From Pegoplata infirma (lineage: Eukaryota > Arthropoda > Insecta > Diptera > Anthomyiidae): a stretch of DNA of 64,000 nt. The position numbers were made by a program, and so were the translations under genes. The stretch covers positions 204,190,581-204,254,580 of the forward strand of contig OY992537.1 in assembly GCA_963921195.1 (NCBI GenBank), read 5' to 3'. Under the pieces are notes generated by a model. It searched no databases and was not told the DNA's origin. It saw only the letters and a program-made list of their open reading frames with translations. Positions 1-11,646 of the stretch are shown here, in pieces. The stretch's first letter is position 1; each line of letters opens with the position of its first letter.

Positions 1-449
1 AAATTGGTTCAGTGTAATCGATAATAGTCCTTAAGTCACGAAATTGCCATTTTTCTAAGCGCATAATGTCAGTGAGCTATAAACCAATCCGTTGAAGTCA
101 AAAAATTGGTATTTGAAATTTTTTTAATTTTTTGAATAATGCTCCTAGACTACAGTATTTTTAACCTGGGAATTTTTTGCATTATTTTCTGCAATGGATT
201 TTTAAGAAGAGGGTTGGAAGTAGTGAATTTAACTTTCCCTAATAAACAGAGCTTAAAATTTTTTTTATAAGAATTTTTCAGAAATTCCCAAAAAAAAATT
301 TTTTTTTTGTTACATTGAACTTTAAGAGAATAGGAAAATGTTGTCTCCACGTTTCCCATGGCTATTTTTTTTTTTTAAATGAAAGATACGATACAAGGCT
401 ATATTACCATGGCAATATCTCTTTGCACACGCTTGCACATCAGGTATTT

Positions 450-740
450 TATGAGCGATGTCCGTCCGACTGTCTGTATATCTAATAAAAACCCGAAACT
501 TTCAAAAGACAAGTCTGAAGCTACTGAAGCTTAGCATATATATTTTCAATTGCTCGTGTCATATTGGTATTAAATTATAGCGATATTGGTCCAGGAGTTC
601 AGAAGTTATGATCAAAAACGTAAGTTTTAGATAGGTTTCATCACGAATTAACATATTCAAAAAAGCCCTAAACACGCTTTAATGGACATTCATAGGCCAC
701 TAATATGTTTTACAAAGCTATTCTGTCATTTGCCAAAATT
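450..740 (+). mobile_element. Decayed Helentron/mini-me-like fragment (family A)
   Basis: The piece carries the family-A signature GCGATGTCCGTCCG followed by a short GTCT run, then the 'cttagcatatatat' segment found at the same relative place in better copies (for example 29623-30497). Both termini are missing or unrecognisable, so this is a relic. Confidence 0.5.
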
Positions 741-929
741 ATTAAAATTTTATGTATTAGTATTATTATTATATTATAATTATGATTACTATCTTATTTA
801 TGTTTTTTTAATTTTTCTTAAATAGTATATTAATTTGGATATAATAAGTCTGAAATTTTTAATTGTATGGGCAAAAAAATTTTATAAAGATTTTGGAATA
901 TGCACAAATTTTGCACAATTATTATTACT

Positions 930-1320
930 ATTAAACAAACATTAGCAAATGTACAAAAAAAAAGAATTGTTGTTACATGAACTTCCTTTATAGTGTTTAT
1001 ACCAAACGTATACATGTAAGATAAAAATATACAAATTGGAAATATTTATGACCTTAAGAAATGTAAAATGCGAACAAAAATAATTAACTATTACATGCAC
1101 TATCCATACAGAGGGTATGCCGAACGTAGGGTGCACAAGTGATTTAGAAATATACAAGTTTAATATATTGATGACCCTAGGAAATGAAAAATGTGAAAAA
1201 AATAATTAACTGTTACATGCAATATCATATAGAGGGTATACCGAACGTAGGGTGCACAAGTCAGATAAATATATACAAATTGGAAACACTTATGACCTTA
1301 GGAACTTAAATATGTCAAAA
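930..1320. repeat. Tandem repeat, about 122-bp unit, about 3 copies
   Basis: Landmarks recur at regular spacing: 'atacaaattgga' or a near match at about 1028, 1151 and 1272, and 'acatg' followed by 'aact/cact/aata' at about 973, 1093 and 1215. Copies 2 and 3 also share 'ccgaacgtagggtgcacaag'. Unit size is 121-123 bp and the copies differ by point changes. Confidence 0.75.
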
Positions 1321-1629
1321 AATATTTTTGCCCTGCTAGCTTGTTCTAGTCGTCACAGTGTGCAAAGGTCAGAAAATTAAATTTTGTTTGTGTTCTTTGC
1401 TGGAATTCGTGATATATAAAAAATAATTTCCAATATAATAGCAAGACAAACCGACATTTAAAATCCTACTGATGATAACACTAACAGGAGTGTTTGAAAC
1501 CGGTATGGGAATTCCAGAAATGTCTATAATTTTTAGAAATTACATTTTTCTTCTGCATTTTTTCAACTTGAACCGCTATAACAAATATATTTAGAGCCCG
1601 ATCTCGATCTGTACTTACAATTAGAGAAA

Positions 1630-1930
1630 AAAAAAATCTAGTAAATTTACGAGAATTGCCTGTAAGTTTTATTGTGCCAAAAAATTTTTAAATTTACAAT
1701 TTTATTGGTTAAAAACCTAGTATTTTTTATTAGGAGTTCTCGTAAAATAGAAGGTAGCAACAAATCTAGTAAAATCATGAAACCTTCTTGTAATATTTAT
1801 CGCGTCATTTACAATTTTATTGGTAAAAAGCTTGTAAAACTACAAAATTATTGGTAAAAAGCTTGTAAAATTACAAGGAATTGTTTGTCAAATAGGAGGT
1901 AGAAAAAAAATTACAAACTGCTCTTGTCGT
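1630..1930. repeat. Dispersed repeat, family E (hAT-like MITE relic)
   Basis: The block has the family's alternating motifs 'acaattttattggt' and 'aaaagcttgtaaaa', and it ends in 'aaataggaggtag'. The same motifs occur at 15415-15750 and in the better-delimited copy at 26222-26566, which has an 8-bp target duplication. The ends here are unclear. Confidence 0.5.
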
Positions 1931-3325
1931 TTTATAAGGTATTTTTATCACAAAAAATGCTCTCAATAAAGCACAAAAATGCAGTTTTTGTGAGCTTAAC
2001 CTCAATTTTCTCAAAAACCTGACGTTATGAAAAACTTTGGAAACCAGATTTGGAATCATCATTCAGAAGTTAATCGAAAACGAGTGTCCAGAACGCTGAC
2101 CCATCCAAAAAATTGCAAATGTTGGTCATTGCTTTATAATTTTGTCATTATAAAAAACTTTGAAGCCTTATAACTTTTTAGTGGATTGTGAAAGAAGGGT
2201 GCTTTTTTACCAATTTTCTTAGCAAAAACTGCCTCTTCGTGCACGACTACACAAATAATTTGAAAAAAAAAAAAATCAAAAAAATCGATATTTCAGCCCC
2301 GTGCTGTGGGTTTCTGGAGCTTTTTTTAAGAGTTCTAAAGCTGCCGTTGGCTCCCATGATGGATATGTTGGCTTAATTGTCATCTTCGATCCGCCTTTCA
2401 CCATCAAAATATTCATGAATATCTACAACTTAATCTGCTTTATAATACCCTTTTTATCTGATCTGGGTAATAATCATGACATTCAATGTTACTTTATAAA
2501 TCAACCCACGTAGATTATATCGAGTTTACACTATTGTAATTGTATTACTTTTACAAACAAGTGCGTAAAAGTAGGTATTACGTATAAATTTGTGAATATG
2601 AGCAAATGTTTATATGACTAAAATGGAAGTTACCCTATTTGGAAGAGTTAAATTTTTATTAAAGATTGTCATTGTTGTAGTGGATACAAATATACATTTA
2701 AAACTGATTTTTTCATTTGCCCCATCTTATTTTTTATATCGTTTTATCGTTATGAATTATCTTTAAGTTAAAAATAAAGGGGCTTCCTTGATAATAAATT
2801 TAAGAAATTTGAAAAAAAGTCTTCTTCCAGTTTTACCCCGCTTAACATAACACTAGATCTATAAGATCTATAAGAAAGTGGTTGAAAAAATTTTGTCTTT
2901 TAGCAGGGCTCCGAATTTCATAGTAATTTCAATGTTTCACGGAGGATACTTCCCTTTAAAGTGTAAAATGTAGGCATTTAGCTTATTATTGTAATAGGTG
3001 TCACCGGGTTAGGTCAAGGAAGACATATTACAAAATAGTTAAATCCTTTTTATGCAAGAAAAATCATGAACTTATAAGTGGGAGGTTCTAAGCTAATAAA
3101 TTAAGTGGAATTCTTTTATACATTAAAAGTTCAGTTTCTTGTACAACGATTATAAATGTAAGAGTGAAAATCTTTAAAGAACAAAATTGCGAAAATTTTT
3201 ATATTCAATAATCAATTGTTGGCTCGATCACCGAATTAATTGATTTTAACAATTTTTTTTTTGTTAGTAGTACTTGAATACGACCAATTCAAAAATAATA
3301 CTCATCACTCTTTTTTTATTTTTAG

Positions 3326-3533
3326 GTGGCGTGGCTTCGAGTTGACACCCAAACTATATTAACCATACAAAATCATGTCATCACCAAAAATCAAAGAATC
3401 GGCATTACAAATTCAGAACATAAAACCTGGACAATGCGTATTAAAGATATTAAAGAGAGCGATAAAGGCTGGTATATGTGTCAAATTAATACAGATCCAA
3501 TGAAATCACAAATGGGATATTTAGATGTAGTGG
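3326..3533 (+). CDS. DIP-family Ig cell-surface protein, exon A (end of Ig domain 1)
   Basis: This exon encodes the second half of the first immunoglobulin domain of a DIP/lachesin-like neuronal surface protein. In fruit fly, DIPs bind Dpr partners through Ig1 at synapses. The translation starts VAWLRVDTQTILTIQNHVIT and carries the F/G-strand signature with the second Ig cysteine (GWYMCQINTDPMKSQ), running into LDVV. The acceptor is a polypyrimidine tract plus TTTTTAG ending at 3325. The donor is GTAAGT at 3534. The 5' junction is phase 0 and the 3' junction phase 1: the final G joins TA of exon B to make a Val codon. The partner cysteine and the N-terminus lie upstream of the window. DIP membership is strong, but I cannot choose the paralogue from memory, so no symbol is given. 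The apparent ORF past 3533 only reads on into intronic repeat. Confidence 0.93.
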
Positions 3534-3559
3534 GTAAGTACAATTCTATAATTTGTTTA

Positions 3560-5905
3560 TACCCTCCACTCTACACCATTTCCAATTTTAATTCAGAAAA
3601 TACAAATTATATTTCAAAATTTTCCAATTATATTTCAGAAATTTCCAATTATATTTCAAAAATTTCCAATTATATTTCAAAAATTTCCAATTATATTTCA
3701 GAAATTTCCATTTATATTTCAAAAATTTCCAATTATAATTCAAAAATTTCTAAATATAATTAAAAAATTTCCAATTATAATTCAAAAATTTCCATTTATA
3801 ATTCAAAAAATTCCAATTATATTTCAAAAATGTCCATTTATATTTCAGAAATTTCCATTTATATTTCAAAACTTTCCATTTATATTTCAGAAATTTCCAT
3901 TTATATTTCAGAATTTTCCATTTATATTTCAGAAATTTCCATTTATAATTCAGAAATTTCCAATTGTATTTCAGAAATTTCCATTTGTATTTCAAAATTT
4001 TCTAAATGCTTTTCAGAAAATTCAATTTGTATTTCAAAAATTTCCATTTGTATTTCAAAATTTTCCAAATGCTTTTCAGAAAATTCCATTTATATTTCAA
4101 AAATTTCCAATTATATTTCAAAATTTTCCAATTGTATTTCAAAAATTTCCATTTGTATTTCAAAATTTTCCAAATGCTTTTCAGAAAATTCCATTTGTAT
4201 TTCAAAAATCTCCATTTGAATTTCAAAATTTTCCAAATGCTTTTCAGAAAATTCCAATTGTATTTCAAAAATTTTTATTTATATTTCAAAATTTTCCAAA
4301 TGCTTTTCAGAAAATTCCAATTGTAATTCAAAATTTTCCATTTATATTTCAAAATTTTCCATTTATATTTAAGAAAATACAAATTATATTTCAAAAACTT
4401 TCTACTAAATAAATTAAAAAAATTGTAGTTCCCTACACTTTGTAGTTATTATAAGTTCGTTATAATTCATGATAAATTATCAAAACTTGCAGAAAAAATT
4501 AGTCCTCCTTTGAGGAGGATTGTGGAGGATAATGAGAAATTTAAAAAAATACAACAAAACTGATAAGAATGAAGAAAACCCTTAATTTGTGTTCCCTTGG
4601 AGACATTTAGTGACATTGTTAAAAAAAATCGTACTAAGAATCATAGCTCTATTAATTGCAATAATGGTTTTGCTATAGGTCTGTACGAATTTTTTAAGCT
4701 GAAATATACAAGGCAAAATTTATAAAATTTTTCATCTTAAAAAGGTTATTTTATTCCTAATACCTTTGAACAGTTATACAGTGGGTAAAAAAAGTAGTCG
4801 GACACTCATAACCTCAATTTCTTTCATTAAAGTTTGTGGTTAAAATTCATGAAATTCCAAAATATGTTGGTACCATTTTAAAGATGGTTTTTCACACTTT
4901 TAGAATCATTTGTTCTTGAATCAAAATGATAAGTTAAGAAAAATGTTAACCACTTTCTTTTGAAAAATATTGATGGTGATGTGTAGGTTTTGGATAGTCT
5001 GATAGTTTCTATAATATTTGTATCATAAAAAATACACTTACAGTTTTCTTAATAAAATTAGAAACTTTTTGAAATATAATTTGTATTTTCTTAAATATAA
5101 ATGGAAAATTTTGAAATATAAATGGAAACTTTTGAATTACAATTGGAATTTTCTGAAAAGCATTTGGAAAATTTTGAAATATAAATAGAAATTTTTGAAA
5201 TACAATTGGAATTTTCTGAAAAGCATTTGGAAAATTTTGAAATACAAATGGAAATTTTTGAAATACAAATGGAATTTTCTGAAAAGCATTTGGAAAATTT
5301 TGAAATACAAATGGAGATTTTTGAAATACAATTGGAAAATTTTGAAATATAATTGGAAATTTTTGAAATATAAATGGAATTTTCTGAAAAGCATTTGGAA
5401 AATTTTGAAATACAAATGGAAATTTTTGAAATACAAATGGAATTTTCTGAAAAGCATTTAGAAAATTTTGAAATACAAATGGAAATTTCTGAAATACAAT
5501 TGGAAATTTCTGAATTATAAATGGAAATTTCTGAAATATAAATGGAAAATTCTGAAATATAAATGGAAATTTCTGAAATATAAATGGAAAGTTTTGAAAT
5601 ATAAATGGAAATTTCTGAAATATAAATGGACATTTTTGAAATATAATTGGAATTTTTTGAATTATAAATGGAAATTTTTGAATTATAATTGGAAATTTTT
5701 GAATTATATTTAGAAATTTTTGAATTATAATTGGAAATTTTTGAAATATAAATGGAAATTTCTGAAATATAATTGGAAATTTTTGAAATATAATTGGAAA
5801 TTTTTGAAATATAATTGGAAATTTCTGAAATATAATTGGAAATTTTTGAAATATAATTTGTATTTTCTGAATTAAAATTGGAAATGGTATAGTGATAGAG
5901 GGTAT
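3560..5905. repeat. Large inverted repeat of a minisatellite (arms about 850 bp)
   Basis: The left arm (about 3560-4410) is built from a unit of roughly 21-24 bp resembling TTTCCATTTATATTTCAGAAA, about 35 variant copies. The right arm (about 5055-5905) is its reverse complement, including the same order of variants such as the 'aaatgcttttcag' units. The arms are separated by about 640 bp of ordinary AT-rich sequence. Homology begins at 'accctccactcta' on the left and ends at 'gatagagggtat' on the right, which is the start palindrome of the family-A element that follows. The arms sit 30 bp after the splice donor of exon A, so the pre-mRNA can form a very long hairpin. Long open frames on both strands here are by-products of the repeat. 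Confidence 0.9.
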
Positions 5906-6490
5906 ATATGAGTTTGTCATTCCGTTTGCAACACCTCGAAATATTATTCTAAGACCTCATAAACTAAATATATTCGTTCGATTCTAAGACGATCTAGCGA
6001 TGTCCGTCCGTCTGTTGAAAACAAGCTAACTTTTGAAAGACTTTATGGAGGCCCCTGAAGTTTGGCATATACGTTGGGCGTTGAGAGTTAATTTCGGTAA
6101 GGGTTTTTCACGATTTAACAAGATAACTAATACGATAACTTTCTAAAGGCAATTCTGGAATGCTGAAGCTTGGCATATATATTTGTCGGTCTCCTGGGCT
6201 GGTTCGTGTTAAATTTCAGCCAAAAAGTGGTTCAAAAGTTATTAGCAAAACCGTAAATTTCAGATTCGCCTCACCTTAAATTCACATGTTTAAACCTGTT
6301 AAATATGTTTTAAAAACAATTTTTCTTTCAAGAATTAGTTAAAAAAAAAGTTTTTTTACACAATTTTATTGTTTTCCTATCAAAAATTATATTTTTTTCA
6401 CTTTCGAAAATTTACTATAACTTTTAAAGGGCATTGTGGAGGGTCTTCATAGATTTGACAAAGTCGAATTTAACTTTTCTACTTGTTTTT
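5886..6490 (+). mobile_element. Helentron/mini-me-like element, family A
   Basis: The copy begins with the terminal block 'tagtgatagagggtatata'. It contains AGCGATGTCCGTCCGTCTG with a short GTCC/GTCT run and ends in 'tggagggtcttcatag', a short hairpin around 'gacaaagtcgaattt' and CTACTTGTTTT. A start block, an internal GTCY proto-microsatellite, a 3' hairpin and a CTTGTTTT end match the layout of dipteran mini-me/DINE-type nonautonomous Helentrons. That class assignment is from family knowledge. No coding capacity is visible. Its 5' end is fused to the right arm of the inverted repeat. Confidence 0.65.
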
Positions 6491-7263
6491 TCATAACATT
6501 TTTTTGTTTTTCATAAATTTTTTCATCATATTTTTTTTATTTTGAGAAAGATTATTATAGCTCAAGCTCATATTTCTTTTCTAATCATTACGATGATATT
6601 GTCAAAGCAACAATTTTCAAAAAAATATTTATAATTTTTTTTATTTTGAGTAGGTTTATTCTAGCTCGAGGTCATTATTTCCTTTAATAATTAAAAGTAT
6701 GATACTCTCGTAGCATAATTTTCAAGAAAAATATTTTTCTGTTTTAAATTTATTTATGTTGGTCATTTTTTGCAAGACTTATTTGACACGTGTTTCGGAA
6801 TTTGTAAAATTCCATTGCTAAACAATCAGGACAATGGAATTTAACAAATTCCTGCAGAAAACGACCAACATAAATAATTTTTTTGGTTTTTTAATTTTTG
6901 AAAAACTGTGCAAAGGAGTCATGGTTAAATATTGGAAAATTGGTAAAATTTGTGTCGAGCTCCATGATTAAATATTTATCAAATTATAACGGAATGCACC
7001 ACAATTTTAAATATGTACTTTCTGGTATGTTTTTTAGTTGGCTATCGATTAAAAATTTTTATTTTGGAAAATTTTCGGAACCTGTTCTGAAATTTTTCAT
7101 TTTTTAAAAAAGTAATTTTTTTTAATTTTTTTTTTTCTTTTAAAGTTAAGGTGTTTATCTATCTACACAAAAATTTTAGGATTTTTCGTATTATTCGAGA
7201 AAATCGCAATTGAATATTGGATTTCATAAAAATGCTGTAATTCTCTTGTATTTTATTGTGTCA

Positions 7264-7326
7264 ACACCGCGTATGAGTAACGAGTATTTGCGAAACCAAC
7301 GAATTTACGTTACTCATACGCGGTGT
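7264..7326. other. Perfect 19-bp inverted repeat (stem-loop)
   Basis: ACACCGCGTATGAGTAACG at 7264-7282 is exactly reverse-complemented at 7308-7326, leaving a 25-nt loop. It is GC-richer than its surroundings. I see no flanking duplication and its function is unknown. Confidence 0.85.
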
Positions 7327-7499
7327 GGGACAAAAAGTGCGACTACCACAATTATTTTTTTTAATATGTATTTTGGTTGTATAAGAAAAATTTGGCAACA
7401 AAAATCAAAATCTGTGATCGAGCACTTTTTTTTGCAAAAATCGCGTTTTAATTGCGAAAAAAATCTTCACTTTGAAAATTTCATTTGTATAGGTTTAAT

Positions 7500-7990
7500 A
7501 GATTTTGCTCTCCTGATTCCAAATCTGCTTTCAAAATTGTTCTAAGTTACACCGTTTTTAAGATATTCACGTTTGAAGATTTCAAAACCCGCTGTTGTTA
7601 CACCTCCTGAATCCAAATCATACATACAAATTTTTCTAGCACATTTCGTTTTCGAGATATTCGCGTGTGAAAATTAAAAAAAAAAAATCAAGTGTATAGT
7701 GGTTTTCAGGAGCAATCGCCATAAAATTGGTTTTAGATAAAATGGACCCCGTGATTCCAAATCCGCCCTCCAAATTACTCCAGTGGGTTTTGTTTTCGCG
7801 ATATTTAAAAATGCGATTTTTTATCGTTTTTGTGGCTCCACTGTTACATATTATTGCGCCAAAGAAAAAAAAATTTAGGTTGATTTTATATGAAATGGAC
7901 CTATAGAACCAAAACTGACATCTAAAATGCTGTAGCTTTTTCTGTTTTTGTGTTATTCGTGTTTTAAACTGTATGCAATTTCGTACCACA
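7500..7990. repeat. Degenerate tandem repeat
   Basis: Four related blocks each contain a 'gattccaaatc'-like segment, then a poly-T run and 'gatattcgcg' or a variant. They start near 7514, 7607, 7750 and 7902. Spacing is uneven (93-152 bp) and copies are diverged. A similar 'ggttttcgagatatcg' style recurs at 51300-51670. This looks like a decayed transposon interior, not a gene. Confidence 0.45.
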
Positions 7991-8181
7991 CAGAATATAT
8001 TCAAAATTAATTTTTTAGCATGATTATGTTTTTAGGCTGGTGTCCTCTTTTAAAAATGATGCAAGAAAAATAAGAATTTTCATTCTCTTCAAACCAAAAA
8101 GGTAACTTCGATTTGAAACTTGGATAAATAATTTTTTTCAACAATTTTTTTTCAAAATTTTTTGTTTTTTATAATTTTTTT

Positions 8182-8791
8182 TACACTCTCCACTTAGTGA
8201 TAGAGGGTATATATTAGTTTTTCATTCCGTTTGTAACTCATAGAAATATCGGTCTGGGACCCTATAAAGATTTATTCATGATCCCCGATCGATTTTAATA
8301 CATTCTAGCGATGTCCGTCTGTCCATCTGTCTGTCTGTGGAAATGGCGATCACGACCAAAATACTAAACAAACATGACTGAAACTTAACATATTTATAAG
8401 AAGTTCTCCCGAGAAGTTTGGAATTGCATTTGGGTGGTATCGGTTTAGGGGTTCAAAAGTTATGAACGAAAATGAAAGGACATCTCAAAAATTTTAGCAC
8501 ATTCAACATAACCTAAAAATACAAAATGCTTTAATTCGCCGGCTGGTTGACATATATGAACATATTTGAACACCAAATGGTATTTAAACAAGAACGAACA
8601 TATTTTTTGACAAAAAAAGAAAAATCGCGGATTTTTTTTTACCAAATTTTTTTTTGCGGAAATTTTTTTTTGCGGAAATTTTTTTTTTTTAAGTAATTTC
8701 CTTTTAAAAAAAGGTTTTTGGAATAATCTTTCTGAAATTGTGGTGGGTATCACAAGATTCGGCAAGGCCGAACTTAACTTTTTTTGTTTTT
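8182..8791 (+). mobile_element. Helentron/mini-me-like element, family A
   Basis: The copy starts at 'ctccacttagtgatagaggg' and has 'agcgatgtccgtctgtcc' with a GTCT run. It ends in 'ttcggcaaggccgaact', a strong terminal hairpin. It resembles the copy at 24077-25626 more than 5886-6490 (the shared 'caaggccgaac' hairpin and 'ccggctggttgacatat'-type interior), so at least two subfamilies are present. It is noncoding. Confidence 0.65.
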
Positions 8792-9591
8792 CATTAAAAA
8801 ATTTTTTTACATCAATTTTTTTTTATAATTTTTTTTTTATTAATTTTTTTTTTAAATTTTTTGTTGCATCAAGTTTATTAAATTTTTTTTTTTTTTAAAT
8901 ATTTTTGCATCACATTTTTTTTTTCATCAAAAATTGTTTATCTTCATAAAAAACTTTTTTTTTTATAAATATGTTGTTTTCATCACAATATTTTTTTATC
9001 GTAATTTTGTGTTTCGTGAAAAAAAATTTTCCTTTTTTACCAAAACAACTTTTATACCACTTCTAAACTTTTAACATAAAAATGTTCCATTTGTTTAACA
9101 AATGTACAAAAACAGTGAGATTCTTCTGTGACAAATTATTATTACTCTACAAAATGTAAGAAAAACTTTTTTGCACTTAAGTAATTACCTCCTTTACAGC
9201 TCTTTTGGTTTGGCCGGCATCTTGCTTTCCACAGACAGATGAACGGATGTATATAGCTAAAGTGTCTTTGAAATGTATTAATAATATATAAACTTAACGG
9301 GGTCCTCGACCGATATTAATCAAAAAATAATCAACGTAAATAAATTTAAAACAGAAAAATTATTTTCTTGAAAATTAATCAATGAGAATATCATTGTGTA
9401 ATTAATTAGTAGGGAAAAATGACCTCGAGCCAGAATAAATCTACGCAAAACTAATTTTTTATAAATTTTATGAAAAAAATCATAGCCATTATAAAAAAAA
9501 TCATTAATCTTTTAAAAGAATTCATTGGCTCATTATGAACAATAATTCTTTTTGTATTGACCGTCTTTAATTTATTTTTTACTGATTTGTT
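8792..9591. other. AT-rich intron filler with a reversed family-A fragment
   Basis: 8800-9180 is mostly T- and A-homopolymer runs with nothing recognisable. About 9220-9320 is a minus-strand family-A fragment: 'ccacagacagatgaacgg' then 'ggggtcctcgaccgatatt', the reverse complement of the start region. I see no gene. Confidence 0.5.
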
Positions 9592-10048
9592 TACACTCAA
9601 AAAAAATCTTGTAAAATTACCAAAAAAAGCCTCGTAAAATAATTTTGTGCTACCTCCTATTTTACGAGAGTTCCTACACTCAAAATATTTTGTAGGTAAA
9701 AACAAATGAAAAACACACTTAAAACCAGTGAACAAACAATTGAAAACCATCCCAGTAATTATTCATTTGTTTTAACAAACATCAACATTTATTTTTACTG
9801 TTGACAAAATTTTCTAAAATAAATAACATTAAATATTAAAAAATTACGGTCTTTTCATTCTTTTTTACCAACAAATTCGAAAAAAATAACCTACGAAAAC
9901 ATTAAAAATTTATGATAGTGCTGTTATTTTTACCAACAAATTTCAAAAAAAAAAATAACCTACGAAAACATAAAAAATTAATGATTTCGTAGGTTATTTT
10001 ATACAATTTTCTATTGAAATATTTTTTTAAAAATGTTTAATAAAATTT

Positions 10049-10108
10049 TGGGGAATCGATCCCGCAATCAACTACATTCTGGCCAGACACTCTACCCATC
10101 GTGCCAAA
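10049..10108 (-). ncRNA. tRNA-like sequence (tRNA-derived SINE head or tRNA pseudogene)
   Basis: Read on the minus strand, the segment has a box-A-like block (TGGCACGATGGGTAGAGTG) and, about 30 nt later, a box-B/T-arm block GGGATCGATTCCC. That is the spacing of an RNA polymerase III tRNA promoter. A clean cloverleaf acceptor stem is not visible, so a functional tRNA is unlikely and a tRNA-derived SINE is the better reading. The hAT-like element at 10119 starts just 10 bp away. Confidence 0.5.
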
Positions 10109-10118
10109 GTCACTTGAT

Positions 10119-11108
10119 TAGGGTGACCATTTTTTTCTGAACTCAAATCAGTACGCCCAAGTTTCAATGTTGATTTTTTCAACACTCAAAAAATTTCACT
10201 TAAACTAACAAACTTGGGGTCAATTGGAATTCTTGTAAAAACAACTGCCATAAACTGTTGTGGTTATTTTACAGAAAATTTTGTTGACTTTGAACAACTT
10301 AATTCCAATGTTTTGATCGTTTCAGTGCAATAAATTTAACAAAAACCCACAGGTTTTGAGAATAACAAAGTTTCTCAGATTCACCCTTAAGTTTTGATAA
10401 CTCTTTCCTTTAGAAAACTTCCCACATAAGCACATGTTTTTTTAAACAGCTTTGTTGAGAGCTTTTTTCCAATAAATGCTGATGACATTACTTCATTAAA
10501 CATCGTAGAATCATTTGGATTCATATACAGGTAAACCCCGGTTTAACGAATTTCGCTTTAACGAATATTCGATATAACGAACGACAAAAATTTTAACATT
10601 GACTTCTTGAATAAAAATATATTTTTATGTTAAAAGTGCTAAGAATTCACTTTAGCTTGGTTATTTTATTAAATTATACATATAAAACCTTCGAAAACGA
10701 ATCTTCCGATATACGAATTCGTTATATCGAGCTTTGGCTGTAACTCCCATTCTAAAAATATGGAAAATCCATCATCCAGTAAACATTTTGTTACAGAAAA
10801 GATCAAAATAACTTCATGCTCAGATACATAAATTTTTGAGTTAAGGAACCTTTAGATCCACGAACTCTAAGCTCCTTAGAATAATTTCATTATAAAGTAT
10901 CTCATTGTCAGACCTAATTTAATTGAAATTCATTTTTTTGTATAAAATTTTTGAAAAAATCATTTTTTAATGTTGAAATGTTCAAAAATCAGTACAATCA
11001 GTAAATATTTCAAAAAATCTGTACAAATCAGTACAACGTTTTTTGCTCAGTACACGTAATGAAAAATCAGTACATGTACTGATCAAATCAGTACGAATGG
11101 TCAGCCTA
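10119..11108. mobile_element. hAT-like nonautonomous element with 8-bp target duplication
   Basis: The terminal repeats are TAGGGTGACCATT on the left and its near reverse complement 'cgaatggtcagccta' on the right. The direct repeat CACTTGAT flanks the element at 10111-10118 and 11109-11116, the 8-bp duplication typical of hAT transposons. Subterminal 'aaatcagtac' motifs occur at both ends. There is no transposase ORF. It is interrupted by the pogo-like MITE at 10528-10740. Confidence 0.85.
10528..10740. mobile_element. pogo/Tigger-like MITE, 213 bp
   Basis: The ends are CAGGTAAACCCCGGTTTAAC and 'gttatatcgagctttggctg', with repeated 'taacgaa' subterminal motifs on one side and 'gttatatcga' on the other. 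It is flanked by TA on both sides (10526-10527 and 10741-10742), the target preference of Tc1/mariner-pogo elements. It lies within the hAT-like element, so it inserted later. Confidence 0.75.
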
Positions 11109-11325
11109 CACTTGATACAAACATGTTTTAATATTTCTATAAATAATTTGTTGAATTTTATTTCTACAAAAAAAATAACCTACTTGTGTAGGTAAAAACT
11201 AATGATATCTCATTAAAAAAATACCAACAATTTAAAAAAAAAATTACTTACACAAATCATTAAAAATTTAAAGAATAATCAGTAGTTTTTACTTACAGAA
11301 CAAAAATAAATGACTTTAAAGATTA

Positions 11326-11456
11326 ACCCCTAGTTTCTGTAATACGAACGCCATTCGTCTGCGACGAATTTGCATGTATTTTGTTTTTGTTACAATAACA
11401 AAATACACACAAATTCGTCACGAACGAATAGCGTTCGTATAACAGAAACTGGGGGT
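11326..11456. mobile_element. Hairpin MITE, about 131 bp
   Basis: The left half (ACCCCTAGTTTCTGTAATAC...) and right half (...'gtataacagaaactgggggt') are near-complete inverted repeats through 'acgaatttgcatgtatttt', meeting at 'gtttttgttacaataac'. The whole unit folds into one hairpin. It directly abuts the target duplication of the Jockey-type element. Confidence 0.8.
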
Positions 11457-11646
11457 AAATGTTAATTTTTTTTTTTTTTTTTTTTCATTCATTTATTTTA
11501 TTGAATCTTCACTTAAATTATGTGAACTAACAATAAGTATTCAAATCTTAAGACTAATATAACTTAATATTAAGTCCAGCCAGTGCCAGACAAAATTTCA
11601 TTTGCTCATAAATTATCCAATGTTTTCAAAAGCATCATCCTTCACT

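Larger units (their letters stand above)
1..3325. other. Intron upstream of first visible exon
   Basis: No convincing coding exon is visible. The stretch is very AT-rich and ends in a polypyrimidine tract and AG at 3324-3325, the acceptor of the exon at 3326. The exon starts in the middle of Ig domain 1, so the signal peptide and first half of Ig1 must be encoded before this window and this stretch is inferred to be intronic. Identified contents are a decayed Helentron-like piece (about 450-740), a three-copy tandem repeat (930-1320) and a dispersed repeat (1630-1930). I recognise nothing in 1930-3320. Confidence 0.7.

Noticed and set aside
3830..4326. Long open frames over 3830-4326 and 5009-5920 (repetitive Ile/Ser/Phe/Lys proteins, up to 303 residues)
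   Set aside because: They are translations of the inverted minisatellite in several frames and on both strands, with one short motif repeated and no domain. There is no support for coding.
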